From positions 1,178,001 through 1,242,000 of the forward strand of contig NZ_BTFW01000001.1 in the NCBI RefSeq assembly GCF_033242265.1: a stretch of DNA of 64,000 nt. The letters are read 5' to 3'. Of this stretch, positions 11,440 to 23,924 are shown in pieces; the first letter of the stretch is position 1, and each line of letters starts with the position of its first letter. The DNA comes from Novosphingobium sp. IK01 (lineage in GTDB: Bacteria; Pseudomonadota; Alphaproteobacteria; Sphingomonadales; Sphingomonadaceae). A program made the translations under genes and the position numbers. The notes under the pieces were generated by a model. It searched no databases. It was not told the DNA's origin and saw only the letters and a program-made list of their open reading frames with translations.

Positions 11440-12699
11440 ATGCGCATATCTTATGGCCAACCGCTGGCCCGCGATGCCATGGCCTATGTCCTGGCGGGCG
11501 GGCGCGGCAGTCGCCTGAAGGAATTGACGGACAACCGCGCCAAGCCCGCCGTCTATTTCGGCGGGGTCAGCCGGATCATCGACTTTGCCCTGTCGAACGC
11601 GATCAACTCGGGCATTCGCCGCATCGGGGTGGCCACCCAGTACAAGGCCCATTCGCTCATCCGCCACATGAACCGTGCGTGGAACTTCATGCGGCCCGAG
11701 CGCAACGAAAGCTTCGACATCCTGCCCGCCTCGCAGCGCATCTCCGAGCTGCTGTGGTACGAAGGCACCGCCGATGCGGTGTTCCAGAACATCGACATCA
11801 TCCAGGCCCATGCCCCCAAGCACATGGTGATCCTGGCGGGCGACCACATCTACAAGATGGACTACGAATTGATGCTGCAACAGCACGTCAATTCGGGCGC
11901 CGACGTGACGGTGGGGTGCCTCGTCGTGCCCAAGGCCGATGCCAGCGGCTTTGGCGTGATGGGGGTAGACGAGGACAGCGTGATCACCAGCTTCGTCGAG
12001 AAGCCTGCCGATCCACCGACCATTCCGGGCGACCCGGACCATGCGCTGGCCTCGATGGGGATCTATGTCTTCGAGACGGAATTCCTGTTCGACCAGTTGC
12101 GGCGCGATGCCGCCACGCCCGGATCGACCCGCGATTTTGGCGGCGACATCATCCCCTACATCGTCAAGCACGGCAAGGCGGTCGCCCACCGCTTTACCGA
12201 CAGCTGCGTGCGCGCCTCGGAACAGACCGGCGAATACTGGCGCGACGTGGGCACGCTCGATGCCTATTTCGACGCCAATATCGACCTGACCGACACCGTG
12301 CCCAAACTGAACATGTACGACCGCGACTGGCCGATCTGGACCGACCAGATCATCGCCGCCCCGGCCAAGTTCGTCCACGACGAGGAAGGACGGCGCGGCA
12401 TGGCGATTTCCTCGCTGATCAGCCAGGGCTGCATCGTTTCGGGCGCACTGGCGCGGCGCAGCCTGCTGTTCACCGGGGTCAAGATGGGCTCCTTTTCCAG
12501 CGCCGAGGAAGCGGTGATCCTGCCCTATTGCAACATCGGACGGGGCGCGCGGCTCAAGCGGGTGATCCTCGACTCGGGTGTCCGCATCCCCGAAGGGCTG
12601 GTCGTGGGCGAAGATCCCGAGTTCGACGCCCAGCGCTTCCGCCGCACGGAAAACGGCGTCTGCCTGATCACAAAACCGATGCTCGACCGGCTGACATAA
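11440..12699 (+). CDS. glgC: glucose-1-phosphate adenylyltransferase (ADP-glucose pyrophosphorylase)
   Basis: About 419 residues. It makes ADP-glucose from glucose-1-phosphate and ATP, the committed step of glycogen synthesis. Visible are the nucleotide-binding [13 protein letters not shown], the activator-site-like [25 protein letters not shown] for sugar phosphate, and a C-terminal left-handed beta-helix. AGGAGGA at 11430-11436 lies too close to the first ATG (11437), so the second ATG (11440, MRISYGQP) is preferred. It begins 26 bases after glgB and ends 11 bases before glgA. Confidence 0.95.
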   Translation: MRISYGQPLARDAMAYVLAGGRGSRLKELTDNRAKPAVYFGGVSRIIDFALSNAINSGIRRIGVATQYKAHSLIRHMNRAWNFMRPERNESFDILPASQRISELLWYEGTADAVFQNIDIIQAHAPKHMVILAGDHIYKMDYELMLQQHVNSGADVTVGCLVVPKADASGFGVMGVDEDSVITSFVEKPADPPTIPGDPDHALASMGIYVFETEFLFDQLRRDAATPGSTRDFGGDIIPYIVKHGKAVAHRFTDSCVRASEQTGEYWRDVGTLDAYFDANIDLTDTVPKLNMYDRDWPIWTDQIIAAPAKFVHDEEGRRGMAISSLISQGCIVSGALARRSLLFTGVKMGSFSSAEEAVILPYCNIGRGARLKRVILDSGVRIPEGLVVGEDPEFDAQRFRRTENGVCLITKPMLDRLT

Positions 12700-12710
12700 G
12701 GCTCTTTGCG

Positions 12711-15870
<3,160 letters not shown>

Positions 15871-15871
<1 letters not shown>

Positions 15872-17658
15872 TGGACCACGGCGCCCGGCTCGTCGACGAA
15901 AGCACCCTCTGGCGCGTGCGCGCGCCAGAGGCGCAAGGCCTCTGGGTCTGCCTGTTCGACGATAGCGGCGCCGAAACCCGCCATGCCATGGCGCGCGAGG
16001 GCGAAGACTGGGTTTTCAGCCTCCCCGGATCGCACGCGGGCGCGCGCTATGGCTACCGCGCGCAAGGCCGCTGGGCGCCCGACGAAGGCCTGTGGTTCGA
16101 TTCCTCCAAGCTGCTGGTCGACCCTTGCGCGCTCGAACTCGACCGCCGCTTTGTCTACGATCCCGCATTGGCGACCTTTGGTGCCGACACCGCCGCGCTG
16201 GTCCCGCGTGCCATCGTGCCCGGCCCCCTGCCCGAGGTTCCGCGCCAGCCCCCGGTCTTCGCGCCGGGCGGGCTGATCTACGAAGTCAACGTGCGCGGGT
16301 TCACCATGCTGCACCCCCATGTGCCTCCCGCCCTGCGCGGCACGGTCGCCGCGCTGGCCCATCCCGCGATCCTCGCCCACCTCACCAAACTGGGCGTGAC
16401 GGCGGTCGAGCTGATGCCCGTGGTCGCCTGGATCGACGAACGCCACCTGCCCCCGCTCGGCCTGTCCAACGCCTGGGGCTACAATCCGGTGGCCTTCATG
16501 GCGCTCGATCCGGGCCTGTGTCCGGGCGGCATCGCCGAACTGCGCGAGACGGTCGCCACCTTGCGCGCCCACGGCATCGGCACGATCCTCGACCTCGTGT
16601 TCAACCACAGCGGCGAAAGCGATGTGCAAGGCCCTGTGCTGTCGCTGCGCGGCCTCGACAACGCCGCCTATGCCCATGCCCCTGATGGCAGCCTGATCAA
16701 CGACACGGGCTGTGGCAACACACTCGATTTCGCCAATCCCCATGTCCGCCGCCTGACCTGCGACGCACTGCGCCATTTCGTGCGCCACGCCGGGGTCGAT
16801 GGCTTCCGCTTCGACCTCGCCCCGGTCCTGGCCCGTGGCCCCGGTTTCGACGCCGATGCGCCGATCTTTGCAGACCTTGCCGCCGACCCGTGGCTGGCCG
16901 ACCGCGTGATGATCGCCGAACCATGGGACATCGGCCCGGACGGCTATCAACTGGGCCGTTTCCCGCCCCACTGGCTCGAATGGAACGACCACTTCCGCGA
17001 CGACGTGCGCCGCTACTGGCGCGGCGATGGCGCGCTGGGCGCACTGGCCACGCGTCTGGCTGGCTCTGCCGACCTGTTCGGCGTGGCAGATACCCATCCG
17101 TGCCGCAGCGTCAATTTCCTCGCCGCCCACGACGGCTTCACGCTGGCCGATTGCGTCAGCTATACCCACCGCCACAACCACGCCAATGGCGAGGACAACC
17201 GCGACGGCCATGGCGAGAACCATTCGTGGAACTGCGGCGTCGAAGGACCAAGCGGCGATCCCCACGTCCTCGCGCGCCGCCATGCCGCCCAGCGCGCACT
17301 GCTGGGCACGCTGTTCGCCTCGACCGGCACGATCATGCTGACCGCCGGCGACGAATTCGGTCGCACCCAACTGGGCAACAACAATGCCTATGCGCAGGAT
17401 AACCCGCTCGGCTGGATCGACTGGCACACCCGCGACACCGCGCTCGAAGCCCATGTCGCGCGTCTTTCAGCCCGCCGCGCACAGAACGACATGACCCGCT
17501 TTCCGCAGGACGGCGCGTGGCTGGCCCTCGACGGAGCCCCGATGGACGCCGCGCGCTGGGAAAGCCCGCAGACACCCGGTGTGGTGTGGAATCCGCCCGA
17601 AGGGGCGGCACGCGGCGGTTTCCGGATCAGCCGGGCCGATGGTGTGGCGCTCGGTTGA
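15871..17658 (+). CDS. glgX: glycogen debranching enzyme (isoamylase type)
   Basis: A 595-residue GH13 enzyme that hydrolyses alpha-1,6 branches left after phosphorylase action. An N-terminal carbohydrate-binding module precedes IYEVNVRGFT and the GH13 regions DLVFNHS, DGFRFDLAPVL (nucleophile Asp), VMIAEPWDIG (acid Glu) and FLAAHDGFTL. It is somewhat shorter than the E. coli enzyme (about 657), mainly at the C-terminus. The ATG shares its first base with the last base of the pgm stop. It is the last gene of the glycogen operon. Confidence 0.93.
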
Positions 17659-17701
17659 ACTGTCGCTTCGCGACGGGGATTTTAAAGAAAAAGAGAGTAC
17701 G

Positions 17702-17720
17702 AAGGGGGCAGGGCCCCCTT
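17702..17720 (-). terminator. hairpin between glgX and merR
   Basis: AAGGGGG (17702-17708) pairs with CCCCCTT (17714-17720) around a 5-base loop. On the minus strand a T-rich stretch follows after a few bases, so it could end the rpmF-to-merR transcript. On the plus strand no T-run follows. It may also serve glgX without a classical tail. Confidence 0.45.
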
Positions 17721-17747
17721 CACCCCATTAACTTTGGACAAGGCAGC

Positions 17748-18185
17748 TCAGGCTTCTTCCAGCGCGTCAGCCAGATTGCTGCGAATATCTTCGAGATGGA
17801 CGCGCAAGCGCGCGATGGCGGCCACCAGTTCCACCTCCAGCATCGGGGATTCGGCCATAAGCTGTTCCTCAGGGCTGTCTTCGTCGGACGGGGCCAAAGT
17901 CACGGCGTCGGGCGTCAGGCCCCCTTCAAGAGCCTGACGCGCGCCGCGAATGGTATAGCCATCCCGGTTGACGAGACGGTCGATCGTGGCGACGAGCGCC
18001 ACGTCAGCTGCGCGGTAATAGCGCCGGTTTCCGGCGCGGGTCAGAGGACGAAGCATGGGAAATTGCTCCTCCCAATAGCGCAGGACATGCGCCTTGACCC
18101 CGAGAGCACGGGCCACCTCGCCGATTGTCCGCAAGGCATCTGGCGCCTTGCCGTCAGGAAACTCGAGATGGCACGCAACCGTCAT
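17748..18185 (-). CDS. MerR family transcriptional regulator
   Basis: A 145-residue protein with an N-terminal winged helix-turn-helix of the MerR type: [21 protein letters not shown], then [16 protein letters not shown], the wing region typical of the MlrA/CarA subgroup. A C-terminal helical segment (about 105-145) probably mediates dimerisation. There are no metal-binding cysteine pairs, so it is not a metal sensor. It overlaps the ihfA stop by 4 bases (ATGA). Many alphaproteobacteria carry such a gene directly after ihfA; its targets are unknown. Confidence 0.85.
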   Translation of the reverse strand: MTVACHLEFPDGKAPDALRTIGEVARALGVKAHVLRYWEEQFPMLRPLTRAGNRRYYRAADVALVATIDRLVNRDGYTIRGARQALEGGLTPDAVTLAPSDEDSPEEQLMAESPMLEVELVAAIARLRVHLEDIRSNLADALEEA

Positions 18186-18481
18186 GTCTCGTCGCAGATA
18201 CGATCCTTGAGCATCTGGCTGGCACGGAAGGTGAGCACGCGACGCGGCGTGATCGGCACTTCCACCCCGGTCTTGGGGTTGCGACCGATGCGTTCGGACT
18301 TGTCCCTGAGCAGGAACGTACCGAACCCTGAAATCTTGACGTTCTCGCCTTCGGCGAGCGCGCCGCTCATATGTTGCAAAATGGACTCGACCATCCCGAG
18401 CGAGTCAGCCCGCGAAAGGCCAACACGACGATTGATGCTCTCGGCCAGATCGGCCCTCGTAAGCGTGCCTACAGAACGCAT
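18182..18481 (-). CDS. ihfA: integration host factor subunit alpha
   Basis: A 99-residue DNA-bending histone-like protein (IHF/HU fold). It has [11 protein letters not shown] at the N-terminus, [14 protein letters not shown] and the DNA-contacting arm [17 protein letters not shown] typical of IHF-alpha. It pairs with IhfB, which is not in the window, and assists recombination, replication and promoter architecture. It lies downstream of fabH on the same strand after a gap of 250 bases (18482-18731), in which I see no clear gene. Confidence 0.95.
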   Translation of the reverse strand: MRSVGTLTRADLAESINRRVGLSRADSLGMVESILQHMSGALAEGENVKISGFGTFLLRDKSERIGRNPKTGVEVPITPRRVLTFRASQMLKDRICDET

Positions 18482-18731
18482 GTTATTTTACCCCCCGGTA
18501 AAAAAATCCCTTCCCGTCCCATACTATAGCGCGATTTTGCGGACAGGCAATGCCATCGTAGGATCCCGTGGGGGGCCGTAAACCATCCATCCCCGAAAAT
18601 TCGGCGGCTGGAAGGCAATCCGGTAGCATTTTCGGACAGTTTGACACGGGAAACGCTCCGCCACAGGCCGAATCACCCGGCCTGCAACGGGTTTTTGCAG
18701 ATATGGCCCCGATCAGCCCATCCGGGCCCAG

Positions 18732-19712
18732 TCAGCCCATCCGGGCAATGCAGGCGCCCCAGGTGAAACCACCGCCCATCGCCTCGAACACGACCAGATG
18801 GCCGGGCTGGATCCGCCCGTCGCGCACAGCCGCGTCGAAGGCCAGCGGCACCGAAGCGGCGCTGGTATTGGCATGGCGGTCGACCGTCACCACCACCTTT
18901 TCGGCGGGCAGGCCCAGCTTGCGGGCCGTCGCATCGAGGATGCGCTGGTTGGCCTGATGCGGCACGACCCAGTCGAGGTCGGCAGGCACATGGCCGCTGT
19001 CGGCCAGGACTTCTTCGAGAACATTGGCCAGGTTGGTCACCGCATGGCGGAAGACCTCGCGGCCCTTCATGCGCAGCTTGCCCACCGTGCCCGTCGTCGA
19101 AGGCCCGCCATCGACATAGAGAAGCTGGTTGTGCGTGCCATCGGCATGAAGACGGCAGGCCAGAATGCCGGGCGAAGCCGGGTCGGTCTCGTCGACTTCG
19201 CGCGCTTCGAGCACGATGGCGCCCGCGCCATCGCCAAACAGCACGCACGTCGCGCGGTCTTCCCAGTCAAGGATGCGGCTGAAGGTTTCAGCCCCGATCA
19301 CCAGCGCGCGACGGGCCATGCCCGTGCGCAGCATCGAATCGGCGGTTGCCATCGCATAGAGAAAGCCCGAGCACACCGCCGCCACGTCGAACGCGATACC
19401 GCCATTGGCGCCGATGGCGTCCTGGACGATCGTGGCCGTGGCCGGAAAAGTCTGGTCGGGGGTAGCCGTGGCCAGCACGATCAGGTCAATCGCCTTGCCT
19501 TCGAGGCCAGCCGCCTCAAGCGCGCGCCGGGCGGCCAGCGTGGCAAGCGTGGCGGTCGTTTCGCCTTCGCCCGCGACATGCCGGCTGCGAATGCCGGTGC
19601 GCTCGACGATCCACTCGTCGGAGGTGTCGACCATCTGCGCCATTTCGGCATTCGAGACGGCGCGTTGCGGCAGGGCCGAGCCGCTGCCGGTAATCACGCT
19701 ACGAACAATCAC
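18732..19712 (-). CDS. fabH: 3-oxoacyl-[ACP] synthase III
   Basis: A 326-residue ketoacyl-ACP synthase III that condenses acetyl-CoA with malonyl-ACP to start type II fatty-acid synthesis. The Cys-His-Asn triad is complete: C114 in AAVCSGF, H252 in VPHQANQRI and N282 in [22 protein letters not shown] and GGGFTWGA are further family signatures. It overlaps plsX by 4 bases and belongs to the rpmF-plsX-fabH lipid operon. Confidence 0.96.
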   Translation of the reverse strand: MIVRSVITGSGSALPQRAVSNAEMAQMVDTSDEWIVERTGIRSRHVAGEGETTATLATLAARRALEAAGLEGKAIDLIVLATATPDQTFPATATIVQDAIGANGGIAFDVAAVCSGFLYAMATADSMLRTGMARRALVIGAETFSRILDWEDRATCVLFGDGAGAIVLEAREVDETDPASPGILACRLHADGTHNQLLYVDGGPSTTGTVGKLRMKGREVFRHAVTNLANVLEEVLADSGHVPADLDWVVPHQANQRILDATARKLGLPAEKVVVTVDRHANTSAASVPLAFDAAVRDGRIQPGHLVVFEAMGGGFTWGACIARMG

Positions 19713-20791
19713 AGCGCCGTTTCACCTTCCGTGTTTGCCGCGCGGCGCCGGGCCGGCTGGCGAATCGTATCAGGATCGACCGCAGCGACGTCTGCCGAGA
19801 TGCGTTCGATCAGGTTTTCCTCGACCAGCCGGGTGGCAACGGCAATGGCATTGGCCATGCCGACCGCCGAAGCGCCGCCATGGCTCTTGACCACGACACC
19901 GTTGAGACCGAGAAAAACGGCCCCGTTGTGCTGGTTGGGATCGAGATGGTGGCGCAGCAGATCGGTCGCCGGACGCGAGATCAGGAAGCCGAGCTTCGAG
20001 CGCAACGAACTGGAAAAGCTGCGGCGCAGGAGGTCGCCCACGAAGCGGGCCGCGCCTTCCATCGCCTTGAGGGCAACATTGCCCGAAAATCCGTCGGTCA
20101 CGGCCACGTCGAAATCGCCGCGCGAGAGTTTGTCGGCTTCGGTGAAACCGTCAAACGTGAGCGCGAGATTGCCCGAGGCCTCCTTGAGCAGGGCCGCAGC
20201 ATCACGCAGATGTCCGGTTCCCTTGGTCTCTTCGGTGCCAATGTTGAGAAGGCGCACGCACGGGCTTTCCAGACCATTGACGATGCGGGCATAGGCCGCA
20301 CCCATGATGGCGAACTGGTAGAGATTGCGTGCATCGCACTCGGTATTGGCGCCAAGGTCGAGCATGACGAGGTCATGCGCGCCCATCGTGGGCACCAGAG
20401 CGGCGAGCGCGGGCCGGTCGATGCCGGGCAGCGTGCGCAAGGCGAGCTTGGCCATGGCCATGAGCGCGCCAGTGTTGCCGGCACTGACAGCAGCGCCAGC
20501 CTCGCCGCGCTTGACCGCGTCGATGGCCAATCCCATCGACGTGACTTTGGCGCGGCGCAAGGCCTGGGTGGGCTTTTCATCGCCCGCAACGGCTTCGGGT
20601 GCATGGAGAATATCCGCTGCACCGCGAAGGTCGGGATGATCGTCAAGCGCGCTGGCGAGCCGCTTCTCATCCCCGACAAGCAGGAACCTGAAGCTTGCAT
20701 GGCGACGGCGAGCCAGAGCCGCGCCTTCAACCATTACGCGCACGCCCTCGTCACCGCCCATCGCATCGACGGCGATTGTGGGCAGGCTCAT
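19709..20791 (-). CDS. plsX: acyl-ACP:phosphate acyltransferase
   Basis: A 360-residue peripheral membrane enzyme that makes acyl-phosphate for the PlsY acyltransferase in phospholipid synthesis. [12 protein letters not shown] at the N-terminus, [35 protein letters not shown] and the C-terminal [10 protein letters not shown] are family signatures, and the length is typical. It lies between rpmF and fabH and overlaps fabH. Confidence 0.96.
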   Translation of the reverse strand: MSLPTIAVDAMGGDEGVRVMVEGAALARRRHASFRFLLVGDEKRLASALDDHPDLRGAADILHAPEAVAGDEKPTQALRRAKVTSMGLAIDAVKRGEAGAAVSAGNTGALMAMAKLALRTLPGIDRPALAALVPTMGAHDLVMLDLGANTECDARNLYQFAIMGAAYARIVNGLESPCVRLLNIGTEETKGTGHLRDAAALLKEASGNLALTFDGFTEADKLSRGDFDVAVTDGFSGNVALKAMEGAARFVGDLLRRSFSSSLRSKLGFLISRPATDLLRHHLDPNQHNGAVFLGLNGVVVKSHGGASAVGMANAIAVATRLVEENLIERISADVAAVDPDTIRQPARRRAANTEGETAL

Positions 20792-20819
20792 GATCCGATC
20801 ATCCCTCCGTCAGATCGGC

Positions 20820-20999
20820 TCAGGCGCCGACGGCGATGATTTCGCGACCGTTGTAGTGACCGCAAGCGTTGCACAGCATGTGCGGGCGCTTGAGTTCACC
20901 GCAGTTCGAGCACTCATGAAACGCTTCTGCCTTGAGCGCGTCATGGCTGCGGCGCATGCCCCGGCGGGAGGGGCTGGTCTTTCTTTTGGGGACGGCCAT
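20820..20999 (-). CDS. rpmF: 50S ribosomal protein L32
   Basis: A 59-residue protein starting [20 protein letters not shown] and carrying four cysteines (CSNC...CNAC), the zinc-ribbon form of L32. The start at 20999 matches the universal MAVPKRK beginning; AGG lies 7 bases upstream. It is first in the rpmF-plsX-fabH-ihfA order shared by many alphaproteobacteria. Confidence 0.97.
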   Translation of the reverse strand: MAVPKRKTSPSRRGMRRSHDALKAEAFHECSNCGELKRPHMLCNACGHYNGREIIAVGA

Positions 21000-21252
21000 T
21001 GCGGCACCTGTTCCTGAAAATTGCGTCTGTTGCGGGCGCGATAGGGAAAACCGACCCACCGCACAACCCCGCATCTCACGACGAAGGATATATGCGGCTT
21101 CCGTTCCGTCAAAAGAGCGGGTGGAGCGGCATCGCCAATCACGGGCGAAGGCGCGCCTATACGGATTTTCTCGTGCTTTGCAAGCTCGTGCTGGCTAGCA
21201 AGAAACACCAATGCGGGCCGGGAAGGCCTGCACAAGAGAGGGATCACCTGCC

Positions 21253-21648
21253 ATGCCTGTCATCCTGCCCATCACGCTGAGCGCCGCAGGAGCGGCTGCC
21301 ATCCTCAATATCTGGCTCGCCGTGCGTATCGGCATGGTCCGCCGCGCGCGTCATATCTGGATGGGCGATGGCGGCGACACGGCGCTGGTCGCCCGCATGC
21401 GGGCCCAGGCCAACTTCATCGAATATACGCCTATCACGCTGATTCTGGTCGGCGCGATCGAACTGGCCCGGCCCGGCAGCCCTTGGCTGCTAGGAACGGC
21501 GGCCATTTATCTGCTGGGGCGCATCGCCCACGGGCTGGGCATGGACGGGGGGCGGGCGCTGCCCTTGCGCATGGTCGGCGCGCTCACGACCATGGTCGTT
21601 CTGATCGGCCTGGCGATCTGGGGCATCTCGATTGCCGCAGATGCCTGA
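21253..21648 (+). CDS. MAPEG family membrane protein
   Basis: A 131-residue integral membrane protein with about four helices (start, about 60-80, 85-100, 105-125). The QANFIEYTPITLILVGAIE segment with the conserved R..N..E pattern marks the MAPEG superfamily, which includes glutathione S-transferase-like membrane proteins. Substrate unknown; bacterial members of this subgroup are mostly uncharacterised. The start at 21253 is preferred (MPVILPITL, with GAGGGA upstream); 14 further codons are open upstream. A strong terminator follows. Confidence 0.8.
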   Translation: MPVILPITLSAAGAAAILNIWLAVRIGMVRRARHIWMGDGGDTALVARMRAQANFIEYTPITLILVGAIELARPGSPWLLGTAAIYLLGRIAHGLGMDGGRALPLRMVGALTTMVVLIGLAIWGISIAADA

Positions 21649-21681
21649 TCCTTGATGCGTGAATAATGCCCGGAAATGATT

Positions 21682-21717
21682 CGGCGCCCGCGCAGAACAC
21701 GCGGGCGCCGTCTTTTT
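21682..21717 (+). terminator. intrinsic terminator of the MAPEG gene
   Basis: CGGCGCCCGCG (21682-21692) pairs perfectly with CGCGGGCGCCG (21700-21710) around CAGAACA, followed by TCTTTTT. This is a strong rho-independent terminator 33 bases after the MAPEG stop. Confidence 0.92.
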
Positions 21718-21737
21718 CCCGAGGCCTTCAGCGCGAC

Positions 21738-22409
21738 TCAGGCCAGCGCGGCGTCGCCCACATAGGGATTCGTCGCGCGCTCCTGCCCGAACGTGCTGTG
21801 TGGGCCATGGCCGGGAATGAAGGTCACGTCGTCGCCCAGCGGCCAGAGCCGCCCGGTGATCGAGGCCACCAGATCATCATAATTGCCCAGCGGGAAGTCC
21901 CAGCGGCCGATACCGCCCTGGAACAGCACGTCGCCCACCACGGCAAGGCGCGATGGCTCGTGGAAGAACACCACATGGCCCGGCGTGTGGCCGGGGCAAT
22001 GCAGCACGTCGATTTCGAGGTCGCCCACGCGCACCTTGTCCCCCTGGACCAGCCAGCGATCGGGCGTGAAGATTTCCGCCGGGATGCCCCAGCGTCCGCT
22101 GCTTTCGGCAAGACGGTTGATCCAGAACAGGTCTTCCTTGTGCGGCCCCTCGATCGGCACGCCCAGTTCGCGGGCCAGTTGCGCCGCGCCGCCGCAGTGG
22201 TCGATATGGCCATGGGTGATCAGCAGCTTCTCAACGGTCACCCCGGCCTTGGCGACCAGCGCCTTGATCCGGTCGAGATCGCCGCCCGGATCGATCACCG
22301 CCGCCTTCATCGTGGCGGTGCACCACAGCAAGGTGGAGTTCTGCTGGAGCGGGGTGACGGGCAGGATCGCCACCTTCATCGGCGGCTGGGGGGATGCGTT
22401 TTGGGTCAT
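21738..22409 (-). CDS. metallo-beta-lactamase fold hydrolase (glyoxalase II-like)
   Basis: 223 residues with the binuclear metal motif THGHIDHCGG, HCPGHTPGH and VVGDVLFQGGIGRWD, and a C-terminal GHGPHST. The layout is that of the YcbL/GloB-like branch, so a thioester or S-lactoylglutathione hydrolase role is plausible. An internal Met (22379, MKVAILPV) aligns with the usual family start, but neither site has a clear ribosome binding site. It is convergent with the MAPEG gene. Confidence 0.85.
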   Translation of the reverse strand: MTQNASPQPPMKVAILPVTPLQQNSTLLWCTATMKAAVIDPGGDLDRIKALVAKAGVTVEKLLITHGHIDHCGGAAQLARELGVPIEGPHKEDLFWINRLAESSGRWGIPAEIFTPDRWLVQGDKVRVGDLEIDVLHCPGHTPGHVVFFHEPSRLAVVGDVLFQGGIGRWDFPLGNYDDLVASITGRLWPLGDDVTFIPGHGPHSTFGQERATNPYVGDAALA

Positions 22410-22494
22410 GCCCGTGAAAATGGCCCGGCAGGATCAACAGTTCAACCGCGCAAGCCCCCACAGCGCGCGATGCAGGGAAAAATCAGCCCCGTTT

Positions 22495-23292
22495 TCAGAT
22501 CCTGCCGCCCTTCCACACGACGCGCCCCACCAGATGGACATCTTCAAGGCTGCGCTCCTCGCGCGGGTAGGCCGGATTGTCGCTGATCACGCGCACGGCG
22601 CCAGCGCCCCCCATCTCCAGCCGCTTGACCAGCAAGACACCGTCGACGCGAATGACATGAATGCCCGCGCGCATCGGTCGCAAGGTCCGGTCGACGAGGA
22701 TCTCGTCGCCGTCGCGCAAGGTCGGCTCCATCGAATCGCCTTCCACCTCGATCACGCTGAGCATCGCGGGATCGAGTCCCTGCGCCTTGAGCCAGCGGAT
22801 CGAGAACCGCAGCCGCCCGACCGGCACTTCGCCCTCGGGCATGGTGCCAGGCCCCGCTGAAGCCCCCAACGGCAGGCGCGGAATATCCGCCCATTCGGAA
22901 GGGGCACGCGGCATGGGCGGCGCGCTCGCTGCGCCTGCCGCCAGCGACATGCCCCCGTCGCGCACACTCTCCCGGCCAGCCCCGCCGCCGCCCTCGATAC
23001 GCTCGTCAGGCCCGCCCAGTTCGACTTCATCGACCCCGAAGAACCGCGCCAGCGTGCGCCGGTCGTTTTCCTCAAGCTTGCGCGGAGACCCCTTGCGCAC
23101 GAATTGCTGCAAGTAGCTGGCATTGCGCCCGATCAGGCCGGAAAGCGCCGCCAGAGAGACCCCGCGCGCAGCCGCCAGCACCATGAGGCGCGCGCGAGCC
23201 GGATCGAGCGGTTCGGGCGCTGCGGCAACCGTCGCCACAGCCGATGGGGCAGCCATTGCGGGGCTTGCAGGAGATTCCAGTGATTTCGCCAT
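22495..23292 (-). CDS. XRE-like helix-turn-helix / S24 peptidase regulator
   Basis: 265 residues. The N-terminal half has a helix-turn-helix (VSLAALSGLIGRNASYLQQF, about residues 45-65). A long Gly/Ala/Pro-rich linker follows, then a C-terminal S24 (LexA/CI/UmuD-type) domain: EVEGDSMEPTLRDGDEILVD with the nucleophile serine and GVLLVKRLE with the lysine. Both dyad residues are present, so self-cleavage is possible, but no clear Ala-Gly or Cys-Gly site is visible. It is not LexA by its DNA-binding domain. It lies one gene from comEC, the position where several alphaproteobacteria have lexA. The start at 23292 is the first ATG. Confidence 0.85.
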   Translation of the reverse strand: MAKSLESPASPAMAAPSAVATVAAAPEPLDPARARLMVLAAARGVSLAALSGLIGRNASYLQQFVRKGSPRKLEENDRRTLARFFGVDEVELGGPDERIEGGGGAGRESVRDGGMSLAAGAASAPPMPRAPSEWADIPRLPLGASAGPGTMPEGEVPVGRLRFSIRWLKAQGLDPAMLSVIEVEGDSMEPTLRDGDEILVDRTLRPMRAGIHVIRVDGVLLVKRLEMGGAGAVRVISDNPAYPREERSLEDVHLVGRVVWKGGRI

Positions 23293-23523
23293 GCTGCGTC
23301 CCAAATCAAAGGATTTTTCCTAGATTTCAAGGTATAAATCATGGTTGTAGGATTTTTACCATACAATGTCCATCTGACTGCACCGGAAACGGAGCAACAG
23401 GACGGCACCGATTCAAACACACCGCCCGATCTCTCACGCATGCAGCCAGAGCGGCCCCATCATGAAGCGCCCTTACGAGCCATTCATGAACGCCGCGGCT
23501 TCCCCTGTCATGAGGATTGCATC

Positions 23524-23895
23524 ATGCTGCGCCATTCCGAAAACAATCCGCCTTCCCCCCGGCCAATCCGTCCGGGCAGCGTTGGCGGCATGGCCACCCG
23601 CGTTGTTCGCGCCGTTCTGGCCCTGGCTGGCAAGCAGGCCCAGCTCGTCGATCATCGCGAGCAGCCCTGGGCCAGCGTCACCTTCTCGGGCACCCGTCAC
23701 ACGCTGGCCCTGCGCTTTACCGGCTGGGAGGCCTGCGACGAAGGCGAGGCCCTGATCGCGGCCCTGCCCCTCCACGATTTCTCCGTTACGGGCGCACTTG
23801 TCGTCGATGTGAGTCTGAAACGGACCGACGAAGTGCTCGTGCCCGACCGCATGCTCGAAATCGAACTCGAACTGCTCCTGCTCGATCAGGCCTGA
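23524..23895 (+). CDS. conserved hypothetical protein
   Basis: 123 residues starting MLRHSENNPP, with GAGG 8 bases before the ATG. No known domain is recognised. The core (TRVVRAVLALAGKQAQLVDH, then PWASVTFSGTRHTLALRF) looks like a compact alpha/beta protein with an acidic, leucine-rich end (LEIELELLLLDQA), and I recall similar short proteins in sphingomonads. The open frame extends upstream to 23341 without a better start. It is convergent with comEC. Confidence 0.65.
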   Translation: MLRHSENNPPSPRPIRPGSVGGMATRVVRAVLALAGKQAQLVDHREQPWASVTFSGTRHTLALRFTGWEACDEGEALIAALPLHDFSVTGALVVDVSLKRTDEVLVPDRMLEIELELLLLDQA

Positions 23896-23924
23896 TCGCC
23901 CGCCGCCCTGTCATCGCGGCAATG

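Noticed and set aside
11307..12710. An open frame running from inside glgB through glgC into glgA, giving a 980-codon product
   Set aside because: The first 468 codons are an out-of-frame reading of glgB and glgC; glgA starts at 12711 with its own ribosome binding site and canonical N-terminus.
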